Positions 1-8,237 of a DNA stretch of 64,000 bases are shown piece by piece. The stretch is from positions 1 to 64,000 of the forward strand of contig JAQBPO010000064.1 in assembly GCA_028287465.1 (NCBI GenBank). Reading direction: 5' to 3'. The notes beneath the pieces were generated by a model that was not told where the DNA came from, made no database searches, and saw only the letters and a program-made list of their open reading frames with translations. The DNA comes from Fibrobacterota bacterium. GTDB lineage: Bacteria; Fibrobacterota; Fibrobacteria; UBA11236. Numbering within the stretch: the first letter of the stretch is position 1; each line of letters opens with the position of its first letter. The position numbers and the translations under genes were made by a program.

Positions 1-928
1 CCCCCCTATGCAGGCCCTTCCACCGGATTTCATGCCGGCCGGGCGGGAGAGTACCCGGGGCCAGGTCTGCCAATTTCGTTCCGGTAAGGCTGAAGACCGC
101 CACCTCGGCCTTCCGCCCTGCAGGCACATCCAGGATGTAGATGGGAATGTCTTCCGCGCCGCCATACCGGAATGCCGCGCCCGACAGGGTGAACCCCGCG
201 AGCCGGTAACCGGCGGACCCCGTTTCCAAGGCGGTCGCCCCGTCCGCGGCGAAGCAGTAGAAGTACCCGTTCCCGCCCGTGGACACCAGGGCGCTTTGGC
301 TGCATCCCGCAGAAGCATGGGCCTGGTTCCACGAGGCCGGATCGATATTGGAAACGACGCCCTGGCGATCATGGTGCCCGAGCATGGCGCTGCCCGTGGT
401 CTCGCTGGTCCAGTTCGCGCAGGTCATGTCCGCCCCCGCGGGAAAGGCGGTGCCGTCCGCCTTCGACCCCGTCAGCATATCGTGTTGATTGGGGGAATCC
501 CCCCGTCCCTTCACCACCTCGCCTTTCTCGGTGAGGGAGTTCTCCTTGCTGAGCTTGTTGTCCGCGCTGTGCAGATCCTCCACGCTCATGGCCACCCGCA
601 CCCCCTTGGCATTGTACCAGGGGCCGGCCCCGATCCGATCCCGGGCGTTCACGGCTGGAGTTCCGGTCACCGCCTGGGTGCTGAGATAGGCGCGCCAGGT
701 GCGCTTTCCCGCTCCCGCGGCCGCGGCCAGTTTCTGGCACTGGGCGTCCGCACCCGCGAGGCCCCCCAGGTTGGCGCCCTTTCCCAGGCCGGCGCTGGTG
801 ATGAAAAAGCCCAAGCTCGTATCGCCCGCGCCCTGAGCCGCGGCCCTCGCGGCCAGAAGGGAGGCGGGAATCAGGATAGCCGCGGCAATAATGGTGCTAA
901 GGGAAAGGGAGATTGTGCGAATCGACAT
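1..928 (-). CDS. Secreted lectin-like protein, 3' end outside the window
   Basis: Translating from the ATG at 928-926 gives about 309 residues running off the left edge without a stop. A signal peptide (MSIRTISLSLSTIIAAAIL, then a stretch ending AARAAAQG) is followed by a Cys-containing domain with GLGKGANLGGLAGADAQCQ, WRAYLSTQ, GPWYNAKG, GDSPNQHDMLTG, CANWTS and GYFYCFAAD. These match my memory of a bacterial secreted family often annotated as lectin. The tail (VAVFSLTGTKLADL, then PPGRHEIRWKG) looks like a FlgD-type Ig or sorting module. It lies divergent from the SMP-30 gene with about 110 bp between. Ligand unknown. Long reading frames on the other strand here are shadows. Confidence 0.75.
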   Translation of the reverse strand, partial: MSIRTISLSLSTIIAAAILIPASLLAARAAAQGAGDTSLGFFITSAGLGKGANLGGLAGADAQCQKLAAAAGAGKRTWRAYLSTQAVTGTPAVNARDRIGAGPWYNAKGVRVAMSVEDLHSADNKLSKENSLTEKGEVVKGRGDSPNQHDMLTGSKADGTAFPAGADMTCANWTSETTGSAMLGHHDRQGVVSNIDPASWNQAHASAGCSQSALVSTGGNGYFYCFAADGATALETGSAGYRLAGFTLSGAAFRYGGAEDIPIYILDVPAGRKAEVAVFSLTGTKLADLAPGTLPPGRHEIRWKGLHRG

Positions 929-1040
929 GGGACCATCCTCTCGGCCGGAGTTAGGGGACCGGTATCCGAAAAACTAAACTCCCGGAACGGTCCCCGGTGC
1001 TATATTCTCCTTCCGGGTGGAGGGGGCATAGGAGATTTCC

Positions 1041-2228
1041 ATGCGCCCATTGGTGTCAGACTTTTACCGGTTACCGGTCATTCCGTTCCGGACCCTATTG
1101 TTCCGGGTCCTTCCCGTTCTGCTCCCGCTGCTGGGGCCGACCTCCCCGCGCGCCCAGGATTACGGGTACGCCCAAGGCGATGTGCCCGCCTTCATCGCCG
1201 CCGCCGGGGCCAAGGTCCTGCCCGTCCTCATCAAGCATCCCGAAACCGGAAAGGCCTTGGGCCTCTGCGATGGCGTGGCCGCGGACGCGGAGGGCGATGT
1301 CTACGTATCCGAGCCGGGCGCCCACAGCATTTACAAGGTAAACCCCCAGGGCCAGGCCTCCGTGTTCTACTCCGGCCATGGCGACTCCCCCAACGGCCTG
1401 GAGTTCGACAACCAGGGCCGGCTCACCGCCTGCCTCAACGGCGCCATCGTGCGTTTCCGGCCGGACGGATCCCGGGATACGGTCGCCGCTTCCGGGGGCG
1501 GCATCGACTTCAAATCCCTGGACGACATCACCATCGGATCCGACGGCTCCATGTTCGTCTCCAACCTGGCCTCGGGCAAGACGGTCTTCCACGTGAGCGC
1601 GGACGGCAAGACCGTCAAGGCCGATGCCACCGTGGCCGCTCCCGATGGGGTGGAATGGCTGGAGGAGAAGAAGATCCTCTACGTCTCCGATCGGGAGGCC
1701 CATACCACCTGGCAGTTCGACGTGGCCGCGGACGGCTCCCTGGCCAACAAGCGCGGCTACGTGACCGACATCCCCGGCGCGGGCGGCATCACCATGGATG
1801 AAAGGGAGGACGTCTACCTTTCCGGCTACACCCAGGGCGCGGTCCACCTCTATTCCCCGGGCAAGAAGGATCCCTTCCTCGGCCATATCCTGGTCAAGGG
1901 CAGCCCCACCCCCAACGGCAACAATGCCAACCAATGCTTCGGCGGAACGGACGGCAAGACCCTCTACATCACCGGCAACGGCGGGCTCTTCCGGATCCAG
2001 CTGAACCTGAAGGGGCGCAAGCGGCCCGGATCCGTAGGCACGATCCGCTTCTCCCCGGTTATCTTTAACCGAGGAATCCATGCTTATGCCTATCCCTTTG
2101 CCGATCCGATCGATCCTTCCCTGCGCTACACCCTTTCCGGCCGCCGGCTGGAAGGCAGCGGGAAGCGGGCCATCCTTCCCGTCCCCTTGGCCCTCGCCCC
2201 CGCCCTCGGGTATCCGGCCCGGAAATGA
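1041..2228 (+). CDS. Secreted SMP-30/gluconolactonase-like beta-propeller protein
   Basis: 395 residues with a hydrophobic N-terminus ending near SPRAQD and an AGGAGA ribosome site five bases before the ATG. Repeats such as DGVAADAEGDVYVSEPG, NGLEFDNQGRLTACLNG and GGITMDEREDVYLSGY are the blades of an SMP-30/gluconolactonase/LRE-type propeller; the last clear blade ends at GLFRIQLNLKG (about residue 330). These enzymes usually hydrolyse sugar lactones with a bound divalent metal. The last 60 residues do not look like a propeller but contain YTLSGRRLEG, possibly a degenerate sorting tail or a frameshifted end. Substrate not predictable. Confidence 0.8.
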   Translation: MRPLVSDFYRLPVIPFRTLLFRVLPVLLPLLGPTSPRAQDYGYAQGDVPAFIAAAGAKVLPVLIKHPETGKALGLCDGVAADAEGDVYVSEPGAHSIYKVNPQGQASVFYSGHGDSPNGLEFDNQGRLTACLNGAIVRFRPDGSRDTVAASGGGIDFKSLDDITIGSDGSMFVSNLASGKTVFHVSADGKTVKADATVAAPDGVEWLEEKKILYVSDREAHTTWQFDVAADGSLANKRGYVTDIPGAGGITMDEREDVYLSGYTQGAVHLYSPGKKDPFLGHILVKGSPTPNGNNANQCFGGTDGKTLYITGNGGLFRIQLNLKGRKRPGSVGTIRFSPVIFNRGIHAYAYPFADPIDPSLRYTLSGRRLEGSGKRAILPVPLALAPALGYPARK

Positions 2229-2258
2229 GGCCTTCTGATACCCTACCGTCTCTGGGTG

Positions 2259-3245
2259 ATGCTGGCCTTCTCGCGCATCCCCGGCAACGCCTTCTCGTTC
2301 TGGATCCGCCAGACCCTGCGCTGGTCGCGGGGCCGCCCCTCCCTGCCGCATGAACCCAAGGAGGATCTGTTCGCCTATCTGTCCGAAGGGCCGGAAGGCG
2401 GAGGGAACGAAGGCGGAGGAAACAAGGATGTTACGGCCCCCGGAGCGGCGGGCGCCGAAGCGGCGGCGGTGTCGCGGGAGGCTTACCTGCGGGCCCGCTA
2501 TCGCCTGGACGACCTGGCCAATGCATCCACCCGGGCCCTGTACCGCAAGAACCTGTACCTGATCGATATCCTGGAAAAGGCCGCGGAGGGGCTACCCGTC
2601 CCGGCCATCGCCGAAGCCGGGAGCGGCGCGGACGGATCCGACGGCGCCGACCGGCTGGCCGCCATGGACGTGGGCTCCCAGGACTGGCACTACGTATTCG
2701 GATTGGAGCGATGGCTCCGCCATGGGGGCGATGCCCCGGCGCGGTCTCAACGAGTTGAAAGGACGGGACCGCCGGGTCCGACGGATCCAGGCCGCCAGGT
2801 CGCTCTGCGGGGCGTGGAGGTGGACGGCTACGGTATCTATCCGGATTTCCGTTCCCGCAAGGACTATGCCCTGGCCTATGCGGAGCAGACGGGTAACTCC
2901 CAGGTCACCTACGAGGTCGGGGATTTCCTGAAGGCGGAGGGCCGGGGCCTGGACGTCATGACCCTGTTCTATCCCTTCGTCACCCGGCATCATCTATTGC
3001 TTTGGGGCCTGCCCCTGCGCTTCTTCCGGCCGGAGCGCCTGTTGGCGAAGGCGGCGGCCCTCATCCGCCCGGGGGGATGGCTTCTGGTTTTCACCCATAC
3101 CCTGAAGGAGCATGAAGCGTTCCTGGAACTCGGGCGCGCGGAACCGGGGTTCGCCTTGGCCAAGGAAGGGCGGGCCCTGAGCGATCTGGTCCATTTCCAC
3201 GAGGACGTGGCGGACCGGCATTATTCGGTCTGGAGGCGGGTATGA
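2259..3245 (+). CDS. SAM-dependent methyltransferase-like protein
   Basis: 328 residues from the ATG at 2259 (a GTG directly precedes it); neither start has a good ribosome site, so the N-terminus is uncertain. Segments resemble a class I methyltransferase: AMDVGSQDWHYVFGLERWL as motif I, VDGYGIYPDFRSRKDYALAY as the acidic loop, YEVGDFLKAEG, DVMTLFYPFV, then LIRPGGWLLVFTHT. The canonical GxGxG is not obvious. Between RHGG and RGVEVDG sits a Pro/Arg-rich stretch (about 2735-2815) with codons unlike the rest; see findings. It follows the SMP-30 gene by 30 bp in the same frame and may be cotranscribed. Confidence 0.6.
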   Translation: MLAFSRIPGNAFSFWIRQTLRWSRGRPSLPHEPKEDLFAYLSEGPEGGGNEGGGNKDVTAPGAAGAEAAAVSREAYLRARYRLDDLANASTRALYRKNLYLIDILEKAAEGLPVPAIAEAGSGADGSDGADRLAAMDVGSQDWHYVFGLERWLRHGGDAPARSQRVERTGPPGPTDPGRQVALRGVEVDGYGIYPDFRSRKDYALAYAEQTGNSQVTYEVGDFLKAEGRGLDVMTLFYPFVTRHHLLLWGLPLRFFRPERLLAKAAALIRPGGWLLVFTHTLKEHEAFLELGRAEPGFALAKEGRALSDLVHFHEDVADRHYSVWRRV

Positions 3246-3251
3246 TCCCGC

Positions 3252-3407
3252 TCAGGCCTTGGCGGCTCTTTCAACCTTCGCCTTGACCCCCGCACGCTTA
3301 CCGTCCAGGCGCCTATGCGCGCGTTTCCAGCAGACGGGACAAGGGCCCGCCCCGCGGAATTTATGGCCCCGGGCGCAGGTCTTCCATCCGTTTCGATTCG
3401 TTTCCAT
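3252..3407 (-). CDS. Tiny zinc-ribbon protein (51 aa)
   Basis: A 51-residue reading frame from the ATG at 3407-3405 to a TGA at 3254-3252. It contains [17 protein letters not shown], a C-x3-H plus C-P-x-C knuckle typical of small zinc ribbons, followed by a basic Lys/Arg tail. It lies 51 bp downstream of the DUF1080 gene on the same strand and ends six bases from the convergent methyltransferase gene. The Cys/His spacing and tight packing support a real gene. Small proteins of this sort often bind nucleic acid or ribosomes, but nothing here shows a role. Confidence 0.6.
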   Translation of the reverse strand: METNRNGWKTCARGHKFRGAGPCPVCWKRAHRRLDGKRAGVKAKVERAAKA

Positions 3408-3458
3408 ACTGACAAAATAAAATCCCGCCCCGTCCGGACCATGGCCGGGAGGCGGGAC

Positions 3459-4325
3459 CTACCTGGCAGGGGCGCGGTCCCGATCGAAGAGGATGGGTCC
3501 GGAGCGATCCCAGCGCAAGGCCGCGGCCGGGATCTCCCGTCCCCGCGCATCGAAGCCGATCAGGGAGCCGGGCAGCCCCAGGGACTGGTTGGCCGTCTTG
3601 CGCTTGGCCTTGATCTCGATGCCCACGATGTTGAGCTTGTTGCCCAGGGAATCCCAGGCATTGTTCGCCGGAATCGCGAAAGATCCGTTCAGCGGCTGGA
3701 TGAAGATGTTCTTGAAATTCACGGAGAAGTCGCCGGGAGCGTGGAGCTGCAATCCGATGTAGCCCTTGCCCACCACCTTGAAGGTCTTATAGTCGAAGCA
3801 GCTTTTGCCGGCCATGAGATGGGTGGCATGGGGGCCGTCCGCGATGATCTCCATCTTCTTGTACTCGGAAACGTTGCCCGAGGGATCCTTGCATCCGCCG
3901 GTGAAGCCCAGCTCGCTGCCGCGCTCGTGGTAGAAGGCTCCCGTGCCCCCGTCGGAGATTTCATATTGGTACCCGGCGGCGGCGTAGCCGGTCTTGTTGA
4001 CTATGGTGCTGCGGTACATGATGCCGCTGTTCCGGTACCCGCCGGAGCCGGGCATGCGCCCTTCCAGCTTCAGGTGGAAATCGCTGAAGGTGCTGTCCGT
4101 GAAGAGGAAGGTGTTCTCGCCGTTCATGGCCGGCCCGCCGATATTGGTTCCCACGATGACGCCTGCGGTGTCCACCTTCCACATGGCCGGGATCCGTCCC
4201 TGCCAGCCGGTGAAATCCTTCCCGTCGAAGAGCTTCATCCAGACGTTGGAGGATTGGGAGAAGGCGGTCGAGGACGCCGCTGCGAACGAAAGCAATCCGA
4301 TGAGCAAACGCGACGATCGTACCAT
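3459..4325 (-). CDS. Secreted DUF1080 protein (3-keto-glycoside hydrolase family)
   Basis: 288 residues from the ATG at 4325, with AGGGG upstream and signal peptide MVRSSRLLIGLLSFAAASS ending at AFSQ; a longer upstream frame is not needed. VWMKLFDGKDFTGWQG, NSGIMYRST and GYQYEISDGG are hallmarks of DUF1080 jelly-roll domains. Members have been described as hydrolases of 3-keto-disaccharides and related keto-glycosides, so an extracytoplasmic role in oxidised sugar breakdown is likely. The C-terminus (LIGFDARGREIPAAALRW) resembles the sorting tails of neighbours. An inverted repeat (4361-4380) and a TTCACA-N2-TGTGAA palindrome (4461-4474) lie upstream. Confidence 0.85.
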   Translation of the reverse strand: MVRSSRLLIGLLSFAAASSTAFSQSSNVWMKLFDGKDFTGWQGRIPAMWKVDTAGVIVGTNIGGPAMNGENTFLFTDSTFSDFHLKLEGRMPGSGGYRNSGIMYRSTIVNKTGYAAAGYQYEISDGGTGAFYHERGSELGFTGGCKDPSGNVSEYKKMEIIADGPHATHLMAGKSCFDYKTFKVVGKGYIGLQLHAPGDFSVNFKNIFIQPLNGSFAIPANNAWDSLGNKLNIVGIEIKAKRKTANQSLGLPGSLIGFDARGREIPAAALRWDRSGPILFDRDRAPAR

Positions 4326-4360
4326 GTTGATTACCCCTGTTGTCGTAAAGCACCGCCGTC

Positions 4361-4380
4361 GTTCCGATTGGGATCGGAAC
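4361..4380. promoter_or_regulatory. Inverted repeat GTTCCGAT-TGGG-ATCGGAAC
   Basis: Perfect 8-bp arms with a four-base centre, 36-55 bp upstream of the DUF1080 start codon. The position fits an operator overlapping the promoter or a hairpin in the 5' leader. No copy of this repeat was noticed elsewhere in the window. Confidence 0.45.
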
Positions 4381-4460
4381 GCCCCCGGCGGGGCATGATC
4401 CCATAGTACCGGGACCCGGGGGAATGGCATGGCGGAGATGGCATGTCCGCCGGAATTCTT

Positions 4461-4474
4461 TTCACATCTGTGAA
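4461..4474. promoter_or_regulatory. Palindrome TTCACATCTGTGAA, putative operator
   Basis: A perfect 14-bp palindrome 136 bp upstream of the DUF1080 start. Close relatives occur at 21092-21105 and 37172-37185, upstream of two other secreted carbohydrate or phosphate enzymes. In gene orientation all three are followed by an A-rich stretch, suggesting one shared regulator. Confidence 0.5.
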
Positions 4475-4698
4475 CCGGGGGAAAACGGCCCTGCCGCCGC
4501 GACCCCGCGTTTTCCGGGCCGGAACGGGCATGTTACGGCCGCGCGGAACCCGGGGTTCCGATCCCGGGAAGGCCGGGCGGCGGTCCTGAAAAAGTCAACC
4601 TGCCCCAAGGAACGCCGGAATCCAAAAGAAAAGCCCCGCAGGAGCGGGGCTTTGAAGAGGACGGTGACCCCGGGGCCGGGGCTCCGGAGGTGAAGGGT
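4475..4698. other. Intergenic remainder between DUF1080 and metalloprotease genes
   Basis: Apart from the two upstream palindromes and the terminator at 4622-4653, I see no reading frame with a convincing start or domain in the gap 4326-4698. Confidence 0.6.
4622..4653 (-). terminator. Intrinsic terminator of the metalloprotease gene
   Basis: A 10-bp stem AAAGCCCCGC / GCGGGGCTTT with a four-base loop (4630-4653). Read on the minus strand it is followed by TTTTCTTTT, and it lies 46 bp beyond the stop codon of the metalloprotease gene. Confidence 0.85.
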
Positions 4699-6651
4699 TC
4701 AGAAGCCCGCGGCCCACTTCGCGGCATTGTCGAACAGGGTCCAGCCGGCGGCCGTGAGGCTGCCCCCGGTCCCGTCCGTCAGGAAGAGCTGAACGCGCCG
4801 GGCGGGCGCGGTGAGGCCCACCATGGCCGCGCCCTTTTCATACGCGTACACCGAGGTCTTGGTCGCATCGCCCGCTTGGTTGGCGACCTTCACGGCCCCG
4901 GTACCGGGCTGGCCCCAGGCGAAATCGCCCGCGACCGTGGTGACGGTCTGGGTTCCGGTCAGGCCGGCGCTGATGGGATGCGCGGAGGCGATCGCCACCT
5001 GGGTCTGGGTGACGGTGGTGCCGGCGGAACCGATGGTGGCGGCCGTCATGCCGAAGTCGTCCTGCAAGGCCTGTTCCCAATTGAGGACGGGCACGGTGAA
5101 GGCGCGGAACTTCGTGTTCACGTCCGCGGAGGTGACCGTGGAGGAGACCACGACCAGGTTCTTGCCGGTGGCGTCCGCCGCGGTGGAGGCAAGGCCGGAC
5201 TTGACCGTCACGGTGAAGCCCAGGGCCTGGAGACGGTTCTGCACGGCCTGGTCGCCGGCGTTGAGGACGGTATTGCCCACGACCAGGAGCGCGTTGCGCG
5301 TGGTCGGCGGCACGCCGATATAGAAGTTGGCCGCGATGGGGGCGGTATTGTTGATGGTGCGGGCATTGTCGGCGGAATTGGCCTGGCCGTCCGGGATGCC
5401 GGTGGGCACGCCCAGGTACGTCACGTTGGGATTGGAATAGTAGGGAATGGACATGCCCGGGGAATAGGCCATGATGGTCCGGTACTGGGTGGTGCCGGCA
5501 TTGAAACGGTAGCCGTAGGAATACGGGTAGGCGGCCTGGCTGCTGCTGTTCTGGCGATCATGCGCGCAGCCCAGGTTGTGCCCCACCTCGTGGGCCAGGG
5601 TATTGCCGCTGCCCGTATAGGCGCGGCCGATGGCGGTGAAAGCGTAGCTCTTGAATCCGGATCCCACCGAGGTCATCACGTAGCCGATGCCGGCGATGCC
5701 GCCGCCGGTATTCTCCACGATCAGGGAGACCAGGTCCGCCTTGTAGGCGTCCCGCACGGCGTGCACGTCGTCCATGTACCCGTCCGTTCTATTCTGCAAC
5801 CGACCCAGGTCCGTGCCCATGTTCCCGGTTTCCGCGTAATTGATCTGCTGCGCCCGGACCAGGCTGAGACGTGCGTCGATCCTGCTGTTGGTGAAGGCCG
5901 TGTTCGCCTCGGCCACGGCCTTGTCGATGCGCGTGCGCATGGCCGCTTCGCCTCCCGCCCCGGTCACGGCCGCCGCGGTATACACGACGAGGATATCGAT
6001 GACGGAAGTACCGGCGGCGGTCTTGCCCAGGCCCATGGTCATGTTGGGATCGTTCATGTCGTGGTTCATCATGGAACCGTCCGTGAAGATGGCTCCATGG
6101 GTCACCCGGGGCATTTTGGCGGGATCGAATTCCGAGACCTTCCCGATGCCGTCCCCGGCGGGGGTGATTTCGAAAACCCCCTTAGCGGGGTGATAAGCGG
6201 TCAGGGAAATGGATCCCTCGGAGTAGGTAAGGATGAAATAGCTCCCGTCCACGCCGTCCAGATGGCCGTTCAGGGTGAAGCGGCCGGCATCCTGGATGTC
6301 GGAGCGATCGACCAGGGCGGTGAACTTCACGTCGTCGAACAGGTTGAGGAGAAAGCCAGGGGTGGAACTGAGCAGGGTTCCGCCATCGGCGGCGAAGGCG
6401 GGATCGACCGCGACCAGGCGCATGCGCAGTTCCTCGGGGAAGCTGCGGGTGGCCTCGCCGGCGGGGCTGACCGAAGAGAAGAGGAGGGGCAGACCCCGAT
6501 CGATGGGGGCGGACCTTTCTCCACTCTTGGTATCGGTCATGCAACCCGTGAAGGCGGACAAGGCCAGGAAGGCCGCGAAAGCCGCGGAAAGCCCCGCGCG
6601 CTTCGGGCTCCGGTTCGAAAAAAAGGCAATAAACGGTTTATCCCAAGCCAT
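4699..6651 (-). CDS. Reprolysin-like zinc metalloprotease lipoprotein
   Basis: 650 residues from the ATG at 6651, chosen because AAAGGA lies eight bases upstream. A basic N-terminus, a hydrophobic segment and LSAFTGC give a lipoprotein signal (Cys about residue 37). HEVGHNLGCAHD near residues 354-365 is the HExxHxxGxxHD zinc site of M12/reprolysin-type metzincins, and TIMAYSPGMSIPYYSNP is the downstream Met-turn region. An N-terminal region with KGVFEITP and SEFDPAKMP may be a prodomain; the last 170 residues form a separate Ile/Val/Thr-rich domain. It probably acts at the cell surface as an endopeptidase. Divergent from the phosphofructokinase operon. Confidence 0.88.
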   Translation of the reverse strand: MAWDKPFIAFFSNRSPKRAGLSAAFAAFLALSAFTGCMTDTKSGERSAPIDRGLPLLFSSVSPAGEATRSFPEELRMRLVAVDPAFAADGGTLLSSTPGFLLNLFDDVKFTALVDRSDIQDAGRFTLNGHLDGVDGSYFILTYSEGSISLTAYHPAKGVFEITPAGDGIGKVSEFDPAKMPRVTHGAIFTDGSMMNHDMNDPNMTMGLGKTAAGTSVIDILVVYTAAAVTGAGGEAAMRTRIDKAVAEANTAFTNSRIDARLSLVRAQQINYAETGNMGTDLGRLQNRTDGYMDDVHAVRDAYKADLVSLIVENTGGGIAGIGYVMTSVGSGFKSYAFTAIGRAYTGSGNTLAHEVGHNLGCAHDRQNSSSQAAYPYSYGYRFNAGTTQYRTIMAYSPGMSIPYYSNPNVTYLGVPTGIPDGQANSADNARTINNTAPIAANFYIGVPPTTRNALLVVGNTVLNAGDQAVQNRLQALGFTVTVKSGLASTAADATGKNLVVVSSTVTSADVNTKFRAFTVPVLNWEQALQDDFGMTAATIGSAGTTVTQTQVAIASAHPISAGLTGTQTVTTVAGDFAWGQPGTGAVKVANQAGDATKTSVYAYEKGAAMVGLTAPARRVQLFLTDGTGGSLTAAGWTLFDNAAKWAAGF

Positions 6652-7010
6652 GGGCGTCCTTTCGATATGGATGTAGACGGGTACCCCCGAACCGGCCGTC
6701 CCGTAGCGCGAGGACCGGTGCAATTCCCGTGTCAGGATTATAGGATGAGGACGGTTTTCATGCCCGCCGCTTCCGCCCCGGAGGCCCGGAAAAAAGGCGC
6801 CTGAACGGGAGTTTCAGTCCCATTAGGGATATTACCGTTGTCCCCGGGACAACTTGCGAAGGTCTTCTTTTTTGCGCCTGAGGCGTTGAAATCCACTTCA
6901 CCGGATAGTCGCCGAATAATCAGAATTGTTAAAAAAATCGTCGAATCGTCCAACCGTTGGCTTTTTGGGCGAAGTAGCTTGGTTAAGCGACCAAAAGCGA
7001 AGGGGTACCA
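6652..7010. other. Divergent intergenic region (359 bp)
   Basis: This region separates the metalloprotease from the phosphofructokinase operon. It holds the palindrome at 6837-6853 and an AT-richer patch near 6915-6945 that may contain the operon promoter. No convincing gene. Confidence 0.6.
6837..6853. promoter_or_regulatory. Palindrome GTTGTCCC-C-GGGACAAC
   Basis: Perfect 8-bp arms around one base, about 185 bp upstream of the metalloprotease start and about 157 bp upstream of the phosphofructokinase start. A candidate operator for either or both divergent units. Confidence 0.45.
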
Positions 7011-8237
7011 GTGAAGGGCAATGCAGTCATCGGGCAGTCGGGCGGGCCCACCTCCGTCATCAATTCCAGCCTCGCCGGCATCATCGAGCAATGCCGCCGC
7101 CTGGGCCTGGCCGACGATATCTACGGCATGAATTTCGGGATCAAGGGCTTCATGGAGGAGCGCCTGATCGACCTCGGCCAGCAGCCCGCCCACGTCATCG
7201 AAGGCCTCCGCACCACGCCCTCCTCGGCCCTCGGCTCCTCGCGCCACAAGGTCAAGGAGGAGGACCTCCCCCGCATCCTCGAAGTGCTCCGCAAATACGA
7301 TATCCGGTATTTCTTCCTCATCGGCGGCAACGACACCATGGACACGATCCATCGGGTCGAACAGTACTGCCGCGCCAACCATTACGAACTCCAGGGCATC
7401 GGCATCCCCAAGACCGTGGACAACGATCTGTTCGGCACCGACCATACGCCCGGGTTCGCCTCGGCGGGACGCTCCAATATGCTGAGCGTGCGCCAGTCCG
7501 GCTGGCTCTTCCGCGACATGCAGCGCGTCGACCAATTCGTCATCTACCAGACCATCGGCCGCGACGCGGGCTGGCTGGCCGCGGCCACCGCCCTCGCCAA
7601 GACCAACGAGGACGACGCCCCCCACCTCATCTACATGCCGGAACGCGTTTTCGACGCGGACCGGTTCCTCGTGGACGCCCAGGAGTGCATCAAGAAATAC
7701 GGCTGGGTCTCCGTGGTCTGCGGCGAAGGCCTCAAGTACGCGGACGGATCGCCCGTGAGCGCCTCGATGACCAAGGACAATTTCCACAATACCGAGTTCG
7801 GCGCCATGGGCGGGGCCAGCGTCGGCCTCAACCTGCACAAGATGATGTCCAAGGTCACCGGCCTGCGCGGCGAATTCCAGATCACCGAGTCCCTCATCAT
7901 GTGCGCCATGGACCGGGCCCTGAAGCAGGACCTGCAGGAGGCCTTCGACTGCGGCAGGCATGCCGTGGATCTCGCGGCCAAAGGCGAGACAGGTCATATG
8001 GTCACGATCGAGCGCGTATCCAACGACCCTTATTCCATCCGGTTCTCCAAAGCCTCCCTGGGCGACGTCGCGGTGCGGGCCAAGCCCATGCCGGACTCGT
8101 ACATCAACGCCGCCGGGAACCATGTCACCGCGGAGGCCCTGGACTACCTGCGCCCCCTGCTGGGCGAAGTGCCCGAGTACGTGACCCTGGAAAAGAACTT
8201 CGTCAAGAAGCCCTCGAAACAGAAGGCGATCGCGTGA
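7011..8237 (+). CDS. pfp: Pyrophosphate-dependent 6-phosphofructokinase
   Basis: 408 residues from a GTG with GAAGGGG upstream. GQSGGPTSVINSSLAGI (residues 8-24) binds the phosphoryl donor, GGNDTMDT (105-112) carries the Asp that marks PPi-dependent rather than ATP-dependent enzymes, and PKTVDNDL (133-140) is the catalytic loop; TIGRDAGWLAAATALA follows. It phosphorylates fructose-6-phosphate with PPi, reversibly, in the cytoplasm. Its stop overlaps the next gene's start (GTGA), so translation is coupled to the deacetylase and then to the SIS isomerase. It is the first gene of that operon. Confidence 0.95.
   Translation: MKGNAVIGQSGGPTSVINSSLAGIIEQCRRLGLADDIYGMNFGIKGFMEERLIDLGQQPAHVIEGLRTTPSSALGSSRHKVKEEDLPRILEVLRKYDIRYFFLIGGNDTMDTIHRVEQYCRANHYELQGIGIPKTVDNDLFGTDHTPGFASAGRSNMLSVRQSGWLFRDMQRVDQFVIYQTIGRDAGWLAAATALAKTNEDDAPHLIYMPERVFDADRFLVDAQECIKKYGWVSVVCGEGLKYADGSPVSASMTKDNFHNTEFGAMGGASVGLNLHKMMSKVTGLRGEFQITESLIMCAMDRALKQDLQEAFDCGRHAVDLAAKGETGHMVTIERVSNDPYSIRFSKASLGDVAVRAKPMPDSYINAAGNHVTAEALDYLRPLLGEVPEYVTLEKNFVKKPSKQKAIA

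Noticed and set aside
8-1801. 597-residue open frame on the + strand across the lectin-like gene
   Set aside because: Arg/Pro/Gly-rich shadow of a GC-rich gene. The minus strand gives a signal peptide and recognisable domain motifs, and the + frame runs into the SMP-30 gene.
1095-2351. 418-residue minus-strand frame opposite the SMP-30 gene
   Set aside because: Antisense shadow; composition dominated by Gly, Ala, Val, Asp and no domain, whereas the + strand encodes a clear propeller.
4690-6804. 704-residue + strand frame opposite the metalloprotease
   Set aside because: Repetitive Gly/His/Val-rich shadow; the minus strand carries the zinc motif, lipobox and ribosome site.
6738-8123. 461-residue minus-strand frame opposite the phosphofructokinase gene
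   Set aside because: Shadow of a GC-rich gene; the + strand has all PFP motifs.
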